Assembly: GCA_001931905.2 (NCBI GenBank)
Contig: MSJI02000368.1
Location: 48,482-112,481 of the forward strand
DNA length: 64,000 bases
Source of the DNA: Cladosporium sp. IMV 00045
Taxonomy: Eukaryota > Ascomycota > Dothideomycetes > Cladosporiales > Cladosporiaceae
Direction of reading: 5' to 3'
Below the pieces are notes generated by a model. That model was given only the letters and a program-made list of their open reading frames with translations. It was not told the origin of the DNA and did not search any database. Position 1 is the first letter of the stretch; every line of letters begins with the position of its first letter. The translations under genes and the position numbers were made by a program. Of this stretch, positions 43,174 to 54,538 are shown piece after piece.

Positions 43174-44079
43174 TCATTCGTCTTCCTCGCGCCCAATGTA
43201 GGAGGCCTTGCCCCACTTTGCGCGGGACTGGTCTTTCTGCATTGGCTTTCCAGAACCAACAACGCCGACCTTCGCATTCGGCGCGTCGGGTGTCCTGAAC
43301 ATGGATTCTTTGGCTTTGGTGGCGGACACGGACGTCTTTTTGGGTCCGTTTTGCATGAAGCTCTGCCAGTTGGCTTTCTTGTTGTCCATCAACTTGCTGC
43401 CCTTGAGCTTCTTCTTCTCCGGTTGCATGCGGGTGGGACCGTCGCTGACCATACTCGGCTCTTTCCTTTGCATGGCGGACTTGTCGACGACAGGCGCGGC
43501 TGTGATGACTGTGCTGCTTGAATCCGGATCGGGTGTAGAGATGGTAGGAGGAGTCGGGACTGAAAATGCTGGCGCACCGTCTGCTTTGCGCTTCTTTCCC
43601 GGCATGGCTCGGACTTCGTGTTTGCGTTTGGTCTCGGTGGAGTTGTCAATCTTGAAGCTGACGGTGTAGACAGGGTCAGCGGAGCTACCGGTTTTGGTGA
43701 TGATTGTGGCTTCATAGAATTGCTTGTCACCGCTCCATTTGGCTAGGACAAGATCTTTGACGTTGAACACGGTCGGGCCCTCATCCGCCGGCGGAGGCGG
43801 AGGAGCTTCAGGTGACGGCTTGCGGAATTTGGGGTGCTTGGTCGGGTCCCATTTAGGTGGCGGTGGAGGCGCATCGGTTTGGGAGGTGGACGTTGCGGCA
43901 GACTCTGCAGTCTTAATGCGAGCCTCGAGTGAGGAAATCTCGGCCAAGGCCTTTGCTCGTTCGCTCAAGACTTCGGCATCGTCCGGGGCGAGATCGAGAA
44001 GCTCGTCGTATTGAGTGAGGAGTTCATAGTGGGAGGAAAGTTCCTCTTGCAGTTTGTCGAGATTCTCGGATGAACTCAT
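43174..44079 (-). CDS. SMN/SPF30-like Tudor-domain splicing factor
   Basis: One exon of 301 codons. The N-terminal 65 residues form a coiled coil of Leu/Glu-rich helices (LQEELSSHYELLTQYDELL), followed by a Pro-rich linker. A Tudor domain lies near 102-160 (DLVLAKWSGDKQFYEATI and VSFKIDNSTETKRKHEV), and the tail is basic and disordered. NWQSFMQNG and ESMFRTPD near the end are typical of the SPF30/SMNDC1 type. In that family the Tudor fold binds symmetrically dimethylated arginine on Sm proteins and the protein helps assemble the tri-snRNP into the spliceosome in the nucleus. Length and order fit fungal SPF30 proteins. It is divergent from the AP-1 gene. Confidence 0.85.
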   Translation of the reverse strand: MSSSENLDKLQEELSSHYELLTQYDELLDLAPDDAEVLSERAKALAEISSLEARIKTAESAATSTSQTDAPPPPPKWDPTKHPKFRKPSPEAPPPPPADEGPTVFNVKDLVLAKWSGDKQFYEATIITKTGSSADPVYTVSFKIDNSTETKRKHEVRAMPGKKRKADGAPAFSVPTPPTISTPDPDSSSTVITAAPVVDKSAMQRKEPSMVSDGPTRMQPEKKKLKGSKLMDNKKANWQSFMQNGPKKTSVSATKAKESMFRTPDAPNAKVGVVGSGKPMQKDQSRAKWGKASYIGREEDE

Positions 44080-45493
44080 TGTGACTTTAGTAGGCGTATT
44101 TTCAGGAAGAGTGGACCGATGTTAGGTACGTTACACTGCTTGTCCTTGTTGATCGCAAGCTTTTCTTGATGTCTTGACGGAGACGGAAGGGTTGTGGTAT
44201 CGAGAGGCGACAAAGACTTGCTCAAGAAGATGATGTTGTTTGGTGGCAGTCGGTGTTGATAGTGGGTTGATTGCTTGAAGGAAGCGCGACGGCGGAGAAC
44301 CCTTAGCCTTGGAAGGCGCAGGGCGCGAGAGAGAAGCGCGGAAAGAGCCGAGCGAGTGCACGTGACAGTGAAAGGTCTTCCAGCTGCTTAGCCCGACGCC
44401 GAGTGAGGTGTGTGAAGAAGGCAGAAACAACCACAGATCAGCAGCAATACCTCATACATCAGCAATGATCCCTGCAGTCAGGCTGGCGGTGAACAGTATC
44501 TCCTGCATGTGTTGTAGAAGAGAGCGTACGATTCGGCCAATGGAGGACAGGCATTCACGTGCAGGGCCAGACAAACAAAGAGCGGCGCAGGGCCAGCGCT
44601 TTGGCCTCATGATGGAAGGTCTACGAGCTTCTTCTGCTTCTTCTCTGCAAGCTGATTACAAAGCCGCATACAGGTGAGAATACGTCCCCCCGCGAAAGAG
44701 AGCACCACCTCGCCAATCACCTCCCTCTCTCTGCGCCAACCGCGGTGTTAGCCTCAGACCATTCCACACTTTCGACCTCTCCGCCCTACCCAGACCTTGC
44801 AGGATCTGTCTCTCTGCTGGACCCTTGAGTTGCCTCTCTGCCCTCTGACCGCGCTCACGGCGTCTCCCAAACCCACTCACCACCCATTCACGCCATCCAC
44901 ACGATTCCCCTCGAGCCTCTCTCTAGCCTCTTCCTCGCTCTGCCCTGCCTCATCCTGTCCGGCACGGGCATCAGAAAATACAACTGCTCCACCCTGCTAA
45001 CACCTCTCTCTCCCTCTTCCCCATCCTCCTCCCTCTGACGTCTTCATCCCATTCTCTCCCTCTACACCCATCTCACTATTACAACATCACCTCTTTCATC
45101 CAAACACACCCCTGTCTTTCTCCCCGGTAGCAGCCTGCTCCAAGTCCAGACCAGCCGTTTTGAGAAAGCGCCCACGCCGCTGCGCGCGTTCGCATAGGTG
45201 AGCTTCCGCCTCCGCCCGCCTGCACACCACGACTCGCCAGACCCCGCCGTAATACCACCTCTCATTTGCCTTTCTCACTGCGGCTGAGGCCCAATTCATT
45301 CTTTCGCATCATCTCATCTCACTCCCATCTTCACGACTTGCAATATCACCATCATCAACACCCGTCGCATCATTCGACGCAGACACGCTTCGAGTGCCGA
45401 CGCTGATGACCTCACTCTGACTAGACCGCGACTTCACTGCTACCACCACTGCACCACATCCACCACTCTCACCTCCAAGGCCGCCACCGGTCA
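44080..45493. other. divergent intergenic region with long C/T-rich leader
   Basis: About 1.4 kb between the Tudor gene and the bZIP gene. From about 44690 to 45493 the plus strand is dominated by C and T runs, which looks like a long promoter and leader for the bZIP gene. Several upstream ATG codons lie in it, so translational control by upstream frames is possible. No other gene seen. Confidence 0.55.
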
Positions 45494-47971
45494 ATGGCAA
45501 GCCGACAACTCAATCAATCCCAGCAATTTGACCCATATCTGTCCCCTAACCAGCAAGACCTCCTCGTCGCTGCCCTCAACTCCCAAGCCCCAAAGAATCC
45601 CCGCGCAAACGTTTCAGTCGGCGATACCGGCCTTACAAATCACACTACCTCCGACCCAGCGCAACATCCTCCTTCCAAAACCATGAGCGGCGCTGCCGTG
45701 TTCCAAAGTCCACCCAACATGGACGACTTCAACCCAGATTTCACACCAGACCTTGACTACCTCGACGGCGAAGGTAGCTACGATTTTGACAATGCCGATC
45801 TTGGCGGTGACATGATTGGCGCGCTGCCTGGCGTAGATGCCAACGGCAATCCAGAGCAGCACGACAAGCGCAAGAGTCCCGACGAAAACGCATCTCCTGA
45901 GGAAGGCGATGCGAAAAGGCAAGAGCTGCAGGAGGGCGAGAAAGGTTCAAAAAAGCCGGGCAGGAAGCCTCTCACAAATGAGCCGACCACGGTAAGCTCA
46001 CATCGTTTGCGCGCGTTCACCTCCATACACACTACTCTTTCGCGACAAACACAAACTGCGTTTCAAAGCCTCATGTTTCCTTGCAACCATCTCCTTCCAT
46101 CAATCAAGCATGCCTTTCAACCCTGCACTACAATAACGACAAGCAGCCGCTGACTCCCGACATAGAAGCGCAAAGCTCAAAACCGTGCTGCCCAGCGCGC
46201 CTTCCGCGAGCGCAAGGAGAAACACCTCAAAGACCTAGAAACCAAAGTCACAGAAATGGCCAAAGCCCGTGAAGCTGATCAACACGAGAATGGCATCTTG
46301 AAAGCCCAGATCGATCGTCTGCAGGGCGAGTTGAAGGACTACCGAAAGCGACTCTCGCTCAATGGCTCTAGCAGTCGTAACTCGCCACCATCGTCGACGT
46401 ATGGCGGCCAGTCAGGAATCGGCAGCAGTGCGGTGAACGCTCAAAACAATTTCCAGTTTGACTTCCCCAAGTTCGGCACCCTTCCAGGCAGCCAAATGTT
46501 CCCAAATGGCTCTCAAAACGGAAGTGCCAACAACAGCCAACGCGGGAGCGTCACTCCTCCTGTCACGAACCAGTCGCCTGGCGCCAACGTTGCTTATGGG
46601 TCGTCAGTCCAGCAGCAGCAGCAGCAGCCTGCCTTGAACCGGGCCAACAGCTCAGGAAATAGCCTGAGTCCTGGAAGCATGCAAGGAAGTGGCTCCAACA
46701 CTGGCAGCCCAGCCAACTCGGCCACACAAAACAACACTGCGGCGAACTACAATTTTGCGCCTTACAGCACAAACGACAACATGCATGGATTTGCCACCAC
46801 GCTCCCACAGATGGGCGGCGCTGCAAATGACCCGTTTGGCGACTTGTTTAGTCCTAGCATACTCAAGACGGTCAATCATTCCAACAACGGATACTTTAGC
46901 TCGAATCAACAGAAGAGCAATGTCCAATCTGCCAACAACGGCGGTGACAACACTGCCGGAATCCCCGACAACCGCGTCTTCCGCTTCAACAGCACTAGCA
47001 ACACAAGTGACAGTGCTTCTCCAAGCGCAAGCTCTCTCAGCCAGTGGAACGCCAACGGCACCGCGAATAGCTCTTGCGGTACCTCGCCTGAGCCGTCCCA
47101 TGGCAGCCCGCTGAACAAGGAGAAGTCGGGTGAAAGTTACGAGAAGAGCGGTCTCCAGAACACATACAACGCCAACACAAACGCAACTGCAAACAATGCA
47201 TTTATGTCCAATCAGTACGCAAACAACAACCTCGGCAACTTCGACATCAACAGCAATCCTGCCTACAACGTTCCGCAGCTCGACTCGTTCGACCCGGTGC
47301 TCTTTGGAGACTACAGAGATACCAGCCAAGACAACATCTTCGGCAACGACTTCAGCGGTGGCTTCTTCGATGATGCACTCAACACAACCGCTCCTCTCGA
47401 CTACGGATCTCCAAGCAACCTCTTCGGCATCCTTCAAACCCTGCCACAACCCTCACCCCAACCCTCAACAACAGCGCCCGCGCCCAGTCGCAACCTCATG
47501 GCCGAAATCGACAAAACCAGAGACGGTGGCGACGAAGACTACGGCCTTCCCAAGACCCAGCCACAGCAAAGCACCACCGTCAAGAAAGACAGCACCGGCA
47601 AGCTCATCAGCTGCAACAGCATATGGTACGCTCCACCCGCCTTCCCCAAAAACACAACTCCCCCCTACCCACCATCAGCAGCTCCTAACCCCCATCCCAG
47701 GAACCAACTACAATCCAACCCCGACTTCCAAGACGGCAAATTCGACCTCGACGGGCTCTGCTCCGAGCTGCGCGCCAAGGCCCGCTGCTCAGAGTCCGGC
47801 GTCATGGTCGACCAGGACCACGTCGACAAGGCGCTCAAGAAACTCGGCAAACCCAAGGACGAAAGCGACGGGCCGCCCGAGCCCGAGGGCAAGGGCCATC
47901 TCATGTTCGAGCAGGAGAGTTGGGACAATGTGCTCAAGAAACTTGGGGGTGGTGGGGCGAAGGCTGTTTAG
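45494..47971 (+). CDS. AP-1-like bZIP oxidative-stress transcription factor (Yap1 type)
   Basis: Three exons (45494-45991, 46166-47625, 47701-47971) give 742 residues. The start at 45494 gives FDPYLSPNQQDLLVAAL, the conserved Yap1-type N-terminus. The basic region KRKAQNRAAQRAFRERKEKH begins exon 2 (residue 167) and carries the NxxAQxxFR signature of the fungal AP-1 family; a leucine zipper follows to about 230. The C-terminal cysteine-rich domain has the expected three Cys (LISCNSIW, GLCSELRAKARC), which form redox switches and overlap a nuclear export signal. The central Cys domain shows only one Cys (SSCGTSPEPS). In the family these factors enter the nucleus on peroxide stress and activate antioxidant genes. 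The 75-nt second intron has no stop in frame, so its retention would insert 25 residues inside the C-terminal Cys domain. Confidence 0.93.
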
Positions 47972-48520
47972 AAGATTGTTATGGATGGGATGGATGGGAT
48001 GGGGATGAAGGCAAGCGAAAGTGGAAGTGGACGTTGAAAGCAAGAAAAATGAAAGAAGCTATTCTATTTTTACGATACGAAAGAACGGGATGGGTGAAAT
48101 TTGGCGCAAAATGGCGTATATGGCGTTTCTGAGTTGTTGCTTTTTCCCCCCTTCTCTTTCCCCTTATGTACGAAACGAAGTAAGTGGGTTTTGGATCGGA
48201 AACTGGTCAGAAATTGAGAAATTGAGAAATCGTCACTCGTGCCATATCATACTTTCTTCACTTGGCCTGATTAAGCTCTGTTCATGAATCTGGACTGGAA
48301 AATACACGTAAGAAGTCTCTCTTTCATGGCACATGGGCTGAGAGAAGGCGATGCGCGAAACATGACCGGCGCGTTGGGATGTGTGCATCAGAGAGACCGA
48401 TTGATGCTTCCGTATTTGGCTCGCTCACACTGTCTCCGGGCATCCCGATGAACTCCCTGCCATTCCCTTTCCTTTCCCACCCCCACCCCCATAATAACAG
48501 ACCACATCCCATCCCCATCC
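47972..48520. other. convergent intergenic region
   Basis: About 550 bases between the stops of the bZIP and HECT genes, A/T-richer than the coding sequence. Only 3' untranslated DNA is expected here. Confidence 0.5.
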
Positions 48521-51314
48521 TCACCCAGTCCCAAACCCCACCCCGCCGAACTCCAACGCAATCCGCAACTTCCCCTCCAGCGTCTCCTCGTCTTTATACC
48601 TAGGCAAATAAAGCGTCCCAAAACACGTCGAGCTCGTCGGCAACAGTCCCTCCTCCCCAAAAGCTTCCTGCACTTTAAACACCAATCCCCCCGCCCCGCT
48701 GACCGGCACCCTCTCCGCGGCCGTGACGAAGCGCAGCAGATCCCGCTGCTTGGCTGAGGGCCATTTCTCCACGACGCGCCAGAAGAGTTGGATGTACGGC
48801 TCGTCCGGGCGGTAAGTTTCGTATTGTGCTGAGCGTTTTAGTTGGGAGATGTCGAGATCGGGCGTGCCTTCGAGAGCGGCTTTAAGGGTGCGTGGGGGGA
48901 GGTGGGCGAGGGTTGGGGATGGGAGGAGGGTGTGGAAGCCTTTCTTGAAGGAGGTGAGTTGGGGGGAGACGCAGAGGGAGGTCAGGAAGGTGGTGTAGTC
49001 GTGCGTGTAGGAGGGGAGAGCTTGGGGTGTTAGGTCGTTGGGGGGAGAGGGGGCGGAGGCTTGTTGGGGTGGGAGGACGGTCCAGCCGGGCCAGGAGGGG
49101 GAGGGGAGTGGTGATGAGGAGCATGAGGCGGGCATGTCGATGCGGGTCATTTCGCTGGTTTGCATGGTGATTCTGGCTGGTTGACTGCTTGGGGTTTGAT
49201 TGGCTTGTTGCCGGATTTGGTGCAGTCCTGCGCGGTCGATGCTGAGTCGCAGGCCATTTGCTTCAAGGGGGAAGGCATATTCCAGGCCTTCGTAAGCGCC
49301 TCCTTGGATGGCTTGTAGGGAGCGAGCGATGTCGGGCCAGCCGTCTTGGATGTCGCGGATTTCGTTGCAGGGCAAGTCGAGGAGGTGTTTGTAGAGAGCG
49401 ATTGGGAAGCTGGCGGGGATTGTGATGCCGTTGTAGGCGGCGAGGGCGACTAGTAGGCCGAACAGCTCGAACATGTAGAGAGGTTGTAGGCTACCGGGGC
49501 GGAAGTAAGATAGCCCAGTCACCGCGTCTGTGGTGAGCATGCCTGGTGATGGTTAGCTGAGCAATGGATTTGGAGAACGAGAGGGCGCCAACCAGTATCT
49601 TCCTTGAAGAGCGTCTTGCAGACCAAGTTGAAGAACTCAATCTGAACACCACCAAGATCTTGTCCAACCTCTGCACCCTCCATCTCGCCCAAGCGTACCC
49701 TCAAGGGTTGTAGCAATTCACTTTTCCGCCGTTGCCAGAGCTGATCGAAGGCGTCTTGTATGATATTCTCGCGGCGTACTGTAATTAGCAGGTAGAAATC
49801 CCGCAAATGCTGCATGCGATGGGCGTTTCTGTCCCACTCAATGCTTGCGGCATCACTAGACGCGACATAGCGATCGTACAGCTCTTCATTCACATGAGCT
49901 TGTTTCAGTTTTTCTCTGTGAAGCTGTCAGCTTTGATCTCGACCAAACTAGGTCATTAGTCCAACATACCTCATTCTCAAGTGATTGAGCATGCGAAAGT
50001 ACAATATCAGATGCCCGCTGGGATAGATAAAAGGGAAGGAGAGCAGATGGCGCGACTTTGTCGTCACGGGAGGATCGTGCTCCATCCAACTTTTCATCAA
50101 CTCTGTCACGCTAGATCTCTTATATACGTACGGCAACAGATTGGCATCCGATGTCTTGTCGGGGTTTGACCGGTCCCATATCGTCTGTTGCATGCCTAGC
50201 AACTCGAGAGCGCCACATGCAACAGTACCACGCTGGACGACAGGCTTGCCATCCCAGTACTTGACAAAGGCTTTCTTGAACCAAAGCGGATAAGGCCAAG
50301 GGATCCAGGAGTCTTGCCTGTCGGTAGTCTGCGCCTGTGCGATGTTTGTGATGCGGTCGATGAGTAGACTTAGGATCCCGTTTTCGCTTGGTGGTGAGTC
50401 GCTACACTTGGCCGCCACGTCTTCAAGCTGAGTGCGAAGGGCAAAAACTCTGCAGATCTCCGCGCACAGGCGTACGTGCTGTTCAAGCTCGAAGATTTCC
50501 AGCAGCTCGATCAACTTCCCATTACTGTCCCGATGCTCGAGAATCTTTGATGGCAGCGCCTGCCCGTGGTTGATGTAGTGTGCTAGCGAGTGCCAGTGAG
50601 CCTGATTACTATCCCTGGGGAGGAGATCATAGAATAAGTCAAGGGCAGATGCCAACGTGTCGGCCAATTCCTGGCTTTTCACGAAGCGTGGGTTTGGCGA
50701 TCCGGACGAATCCAACGGAGGTTGGCATTGGCTTTGAAGTTTTCTGGTGATGGCTGTGACGCGTCGATGGAGCGTGTCACCAGAGAAAGTCCCAGAGTCT
50801 TTGGGCTTCTCGCCTCTTGCCAGTTGTATGATGCAAGAGCTGTCGGCGAATTGTTGGACGATCGAGGAAGTATCTTGGGGGCCCTCGTCCACCTCAAGGT
50901 CTTGAGGAATATCCTCGCAATGTTCACATAAGTACGACTCAGTGTTGGGCCTGCTCAACAACTCCAATGCAACAAGTCTGGCGGATCGCGGCGTATATTT
51001 CCTGACTGGCTTATGCGAGGTATTTCGCATCCCTGAGGTACAATGCGAGGCTTTGCATCCGCTGTTGTTGCAGCCATGGACGAGCTGGTATACAAGCCTG
51101 TGATGATGCGTGAGTGTGGAACTTTTGGTGTGAGGATGGGAACATACCTCGGCATCAACTGATGAATCGTTTGGAGCTCCTGCGAATAGTCGACATCATA
51201 GTCTCCAACCAGGCGATCCCAATCGGTATGCTTTGATGTATGACCGTGAGTGTGGCTATGCGAAGCAGCGGTGTCGGTGCTGCTCGCGTCGACGGGAGAG
51301 GTTTTGTCGTTCAT
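48521..51314 (-). CDS. HECT-type E3 ubiquitin ligase with N-terminal AZUL zinc finger
   Basis: Four exons (51314-51148, 51097-49970, 49915-49593, 49542-48521) join in frame to 879 residues. After a short acidic and His-rich N-terminus, residues 56-115 form an AZUL-type zinc finger (HGCNNSGCKASHCTSG, then LCEHC), the N-terminal module known from UBE3A/E6AP. The middle is helical. The HECT domain takes the last 340 residues and ends with STCFGTLYLPRY, where Cys846 is the expected catalytic thiol; the C-terminal tail is GFGTG. Such enzymes take ubiquitin from an E2 as a thioester and pass it to substrates. Introns are 50-54 nt. Intron 3 has the rare donor GTTGGC, kept because it alone preserves the frame. 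An alternative start at 51344 would add ten residues. It shares a 526-base divergent promoter with SUP35. Confidence 0.9.
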
Positions 51315-51840
51315 GGTAAACCGTCTCAGGCGAAGGAGAAGCAATGACTTTTCAACTCAAGTAATAATGATCGTGCCATGCGCTTAGAAGTCTTATCGAT
51401 GGTTGCCAAGTGATGAGTGATGTTCATCTGGTCGAGGCGGCCTTGATGTTTCAAGCCGAAAGAGGCATCTCCCTCTCCAAAGAAATACGCAACACCTCTA
51501 AGTATACACGTTCGACTTCAAGTGGAGCCGTATGCTGTATGCTCTCTTAATTAGAATGCCCACGGTGGAATATCATAATGAAGGCGTCCCTCGACCACAC
51601 GAGCAGGCGCTGTCCCAAACAAGGCCAGAACAACCAATCACAACGTCATGCGGGAGCCAGCCCAAAAATTGCCTTGTGGTGGGGCTGCCCACACCCGCCT
51701 GAACTTCTGATACTACGGCCCAAAGCGACTAATAACTCATATCCACCAGTCCGCTGCTTCTCACTCTTATAGCGCCCGACACACCTTCTACACCACCGGG
51801 CCTTCTTTCACACCTCATCCCGCCTCAATTAACATCCAAC
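51315..51840. other. shared divergent promoter of HECT ligase and SUP35
   Basis: 526 bases between two divergent starts. The SUP35 side has a CT-rich stretch just before the ATG and CTCTTATAGCG near 51765, a possible weak TATA. No other feature. Confidence 0.5.
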
Positions 51841-54093
51841 ATGGCCAACGGCGCCCCCGACAGCTGGGAGGACCAGATGCGCGACGACGACCTGTCCCAG
51901 CAGGCTCAGCAGAACCTGAACATCGGCCAGCAGAACCAGGGCCGCCCCAACACCTTCGTGCCCGGCGCAAACACTTTCACACCCGGCGCTCAGAGCTTCA
52001 CTCCCGGTGCCGCTTCTTTCACACCCGGCAACTTCGGCCAGTACGGTGGAGGATACGGCCAGCAGTACGGCCAATATGGCCAATACCAGCAATACGGTCA
52101 GCAGTATGGCCAGCAGTACGGTCAATACGGCCAGCAGCCTTACCAGCAGTACGGACAACAAGGATATGGTCAGCAGGGCTACGGCCAGCAATACCAGCAG
52201 CCTCAGCAGTCATACGTCCCTCCTGGAGCGCGCCAACAACAGCAAGCACCCATGATCGCTAAGCGCGGCGAGGCTCTGCCCACCGCTTCGCAGCAAAAGC
52301 CTGCTGCAGCACCAAAGCCCGCGGGTGCTGCCCCAGTCAAGACCCTTTCCCTGAGCGCTACGGACACCGGAGCCAAGGCACCCGTCAAGAGCCTGTCTTT
52401 GAGCGCAGAGGACACTGGAGCGAAGCCCAAGACCGAGAAGGTCGGCGGCACCAAGGTCCTTTCTTTGGGCATCCCCTCGCCCGCTCCCTCTCCTGCTCCC
52501 TCCGCCAAGGACAAGGCCAACCCCGATGCGCCTGGTGCTGGCAAGGCCGTCGCGGCTGCAAAGGCTGTCGAGAAGACTGGCGAATCCACCAACGCAAGCG
52601 GCAACACTTCTCCTACTTCCGGTCGCAACTCTCCCACACCCTCAAAGGCCGAGCAGAAGGCCGAGCAGAGGCGCGCTGATATGGTCGCACAAGAGCAGGC
52701 CGCCGAGGTTGGAGACGAGCTCATCGAGGAGATGTACGGCAAGGAGCACGTGAACGTTATTTTCCTGGGTCACGTCGACGCCGGCAAGAGTACTCTGGGT
52801 GGCAGCATTCTTTACGCATCAGGCATGGTCGACGAGCGAACAATGGACAAGTACAAGAGGGAATCCAAGGAGCTTGGCAGAGAATCCTGGTACCTCTCGT
52901 GGGCTCTCGACCAGACCAAGGAGGAGCGTTCTAAGGGCAAGACTGTCGAGGTCGGCAGAGGTTTCTTCGAGACTGAGAAGCGCCGCTACTCCATCCTTGA
53001 CGCACCTGGTCACAAGACCTACGTCCCGAACATGGTTTCTGGTGCTTCCCAGGCTGATGTTGGTGTGCTCGTCATCTCCGCCCGTAAGGGTGAGTACGAG
53101 ACCGGTTTCGAAAAGGGCGGTCAGACTCGCGAGCACGCCGTTCTTGCAAAGACTCAAGGTATCAACAAGCTTATCGTGGTCGTCAACAAGATGGACGACC
53201 CCACTGTAGAGTGGTCGCAGGAGCGCTACAACGAGTGTTTGACCAAGCTCACCGTTTTCTTGAAGGGCCTGGGCTACAACCCCAAGACCGATTTGACCTT
53301 CATGCCCGTCGCCGCTCAACAGACTCTCGGTATCAAGGACCGTGTTCCGAAAGAGCTCGCGCCCTGGAACGATGCACCCGCGCTTCTTGAACACCTCGAC
53401 AACATGCAGACCCTGGAGCGCAAGGTCAACGCACCTTTCATGATGCCCGTTGCCGCCAAGTACCGCGACATGGGCACCATGATCGAGGGCAAGATCGAAG
53501 CCGGTGTCATCAAGAAAGACGCCAAGTACATCATGATGCCCAGCAAAGCCGAAATCACCATCTCCGCCCTCTACGGCGAGACCGAAGACGAAATCCCCAT
53601 GGCCGCGTGCGGCGAGCAAGTCCGCATCCGCATCAAGGGCGCCGAAGAAGAAGACATCATGCCCGGTTTCGTGCTCTGCTCCCCCCGTCGCCCCGTGCAC
53701 TGCGTGACGGCCTTCGAAGCGCAGATCCGCCTCCTCGAGCTGAAATCCATCCTGTCGGCCGGCTTCAACTGCGTGCTGCACGTGCACAGCGCCACCGAAG
53801 AAGTCACTTTCGCGGCGCTCCTGCACAAGCTCGAGCCCAAGACGAACCGCAAGAGCAAGAAGCCCCCCGGCTTCGCCAAGCAGGGCATGAACATCATCGC
53901 GCGCCTCGAGATCACCGGCGCCGTCAGCAACGTCTGCGTCGAGCGCTTCGAGGACTACCCCCAGATGGGCCGCTTCACCCTTCGCGACCAGGGCCAGACC
54001 ATCGCCATCGGCAAGATCACCAGGCTTATCACCGACCCGGTCGGCGAGCAAAAGGCTGCTGTCGCCAAGGCTGAGGCTGAGGGGACCATCTAA
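51841..54093 (+). CDS. SUP35: eRF3/SUP35 translation termination GTPase
   Basis: A single exon of 750 codons. Residues 1-140 are rich in Gln, Tyr, Gly and Asn, with many GQQYGQY repeats, like the prion domain of yeast Sup35. Just before them stand four close copies of a TFxPGA-type motif (TFVPGANTFTPGAQSFTPGA), which resemble PAM2 poly(A)-binding-protein sites. A charged, Ala/Lys-rich middle region runs to about residue 300. The GTPase follows, with GHVDAGKST near 310, DAPGHKTYVPNMVSGASQAD and NKMDD, then two beta-barrels ending GKITRLI. eRF3 delivers eRF1 to the ribosome at stop codons. Codon use is strongly biased toward C-ending codons, as expected for a highly expressed gene. It lies near its paralogue HBS1. 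Confidence 0.97.
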   Translation: MANGAPDSWEDQMRDDDLSQQAQQNLNIGQQNQGRPNTFVPGANTFTPGAQSFTPGAASFTPGNFGQYGGGYGQQYGQYGQYQQYGQQYGQQYGQYGQQPYQQYGQQGYGQQGYGQQYQQPQQSYVPPGARQQQQAPMIAKRGEALPTASQQKPAAAPKPAGAAPVKTLSLSATDTGAKAPVKSLSLSAEDTGAKPKTEKVGGTKVLSLGIPSPAPSPAPSAKDKANPDAPGAGKAVAAAKAVEKTGESTNASGNTSPTSGRNSPTPSKAEQKAEQRRADMVAQEQAAEVGDELIEEMYGKEHVNVIFLGHVDAGKSTLGGSILYASGMVDERTMDKYKRESKELGRESWYLSWALDQTKEERSKGKTVEVGRGFFETEKRRYSILDAPGHKTYVPNMVSGASQADVGVLVISARKGEYETGFEKGGQTREHAVLAKTQGINKLIVVVNKMDDPTVEWSQERYNECLTKLTVFLKGLGYNPKTDLTFMPVAAQQTLGIKDRVPKELAPWNDAPALLEHLDNMQTLERKVNAPFMMPVAAKYRDMGTMIEGKIEAGVIKKDAKYIMMPSKAEITISALYGETEDEIPMAACGEQVRIRIKGAEEEDIMPGFVLCSPRRPVHCVTAFEAQIRLLELKSILSAGFNCVLHVHSATEEVTFAALLHKLEPKTNRKSKKPPGFAKQGMNIIARLEITGAVSNVCVERFEDYPQMGRFTLRDQGQTIAIGKITRLITDPVGEQKAAVAKAEAEGTI

Positions 54094-54538
54094 GCGGGTG
54101 GCGCGTGTGTGAGGGATTGTCGTTTGCATGACTTGATATGATGAATGGGAAATTACGGGAGCGAGATGAGCGAACGGGGAACGGAAAGGTACATGTATAT
54201 GGCTTTTTTGGGTTCCTGCTTTACTCGTTCCAGTGCATGAAGTCGGATAGGTGAGGAGGTAGAAGTATGGTGTTTTTCGAGCGATTAGGATCAATCAACG
54301 AAAAAAATTACTAGGGAAATTTTTGATAGGATCACGGAAAAAATGTTTTTCTCTTCTTTTCTTGAAATATATCGATGTCATCATGTTTTTACGTTGAATT
54401 ATGTACTGGAGCGCCTTTAAAAAAGTGTAGGTGTCTGTACTACTATCTACCTTGTATCGATCACGCAAGAATACTCAATCTTCCAATCTCTAATCCACCC
54501 CTCGCCCCAAAAACCCTCCCCATCTCCCAATCCCACCC
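54094..54538. other. convergent intergenic region
   Basis: About 445 bases with A/T-rich 3' sequence of SUP35 and of the gene on the other strand. Nothing else seen. Confidence 0.5.

Noticed and set aside
42696..43277. 193-codon minus-strand open frame beside the Tudor gene
   Set aside because: It overlaps the 3' end of the Tudor gene in another frame and shows no protein-like pattern.
52819..54294. 491-codon minus-strand open frame opposite SUP35
   Set aside because: It mirrors the codon bias of SUP35 (C-ending codons avoid stops on the other strand) and has no domain.
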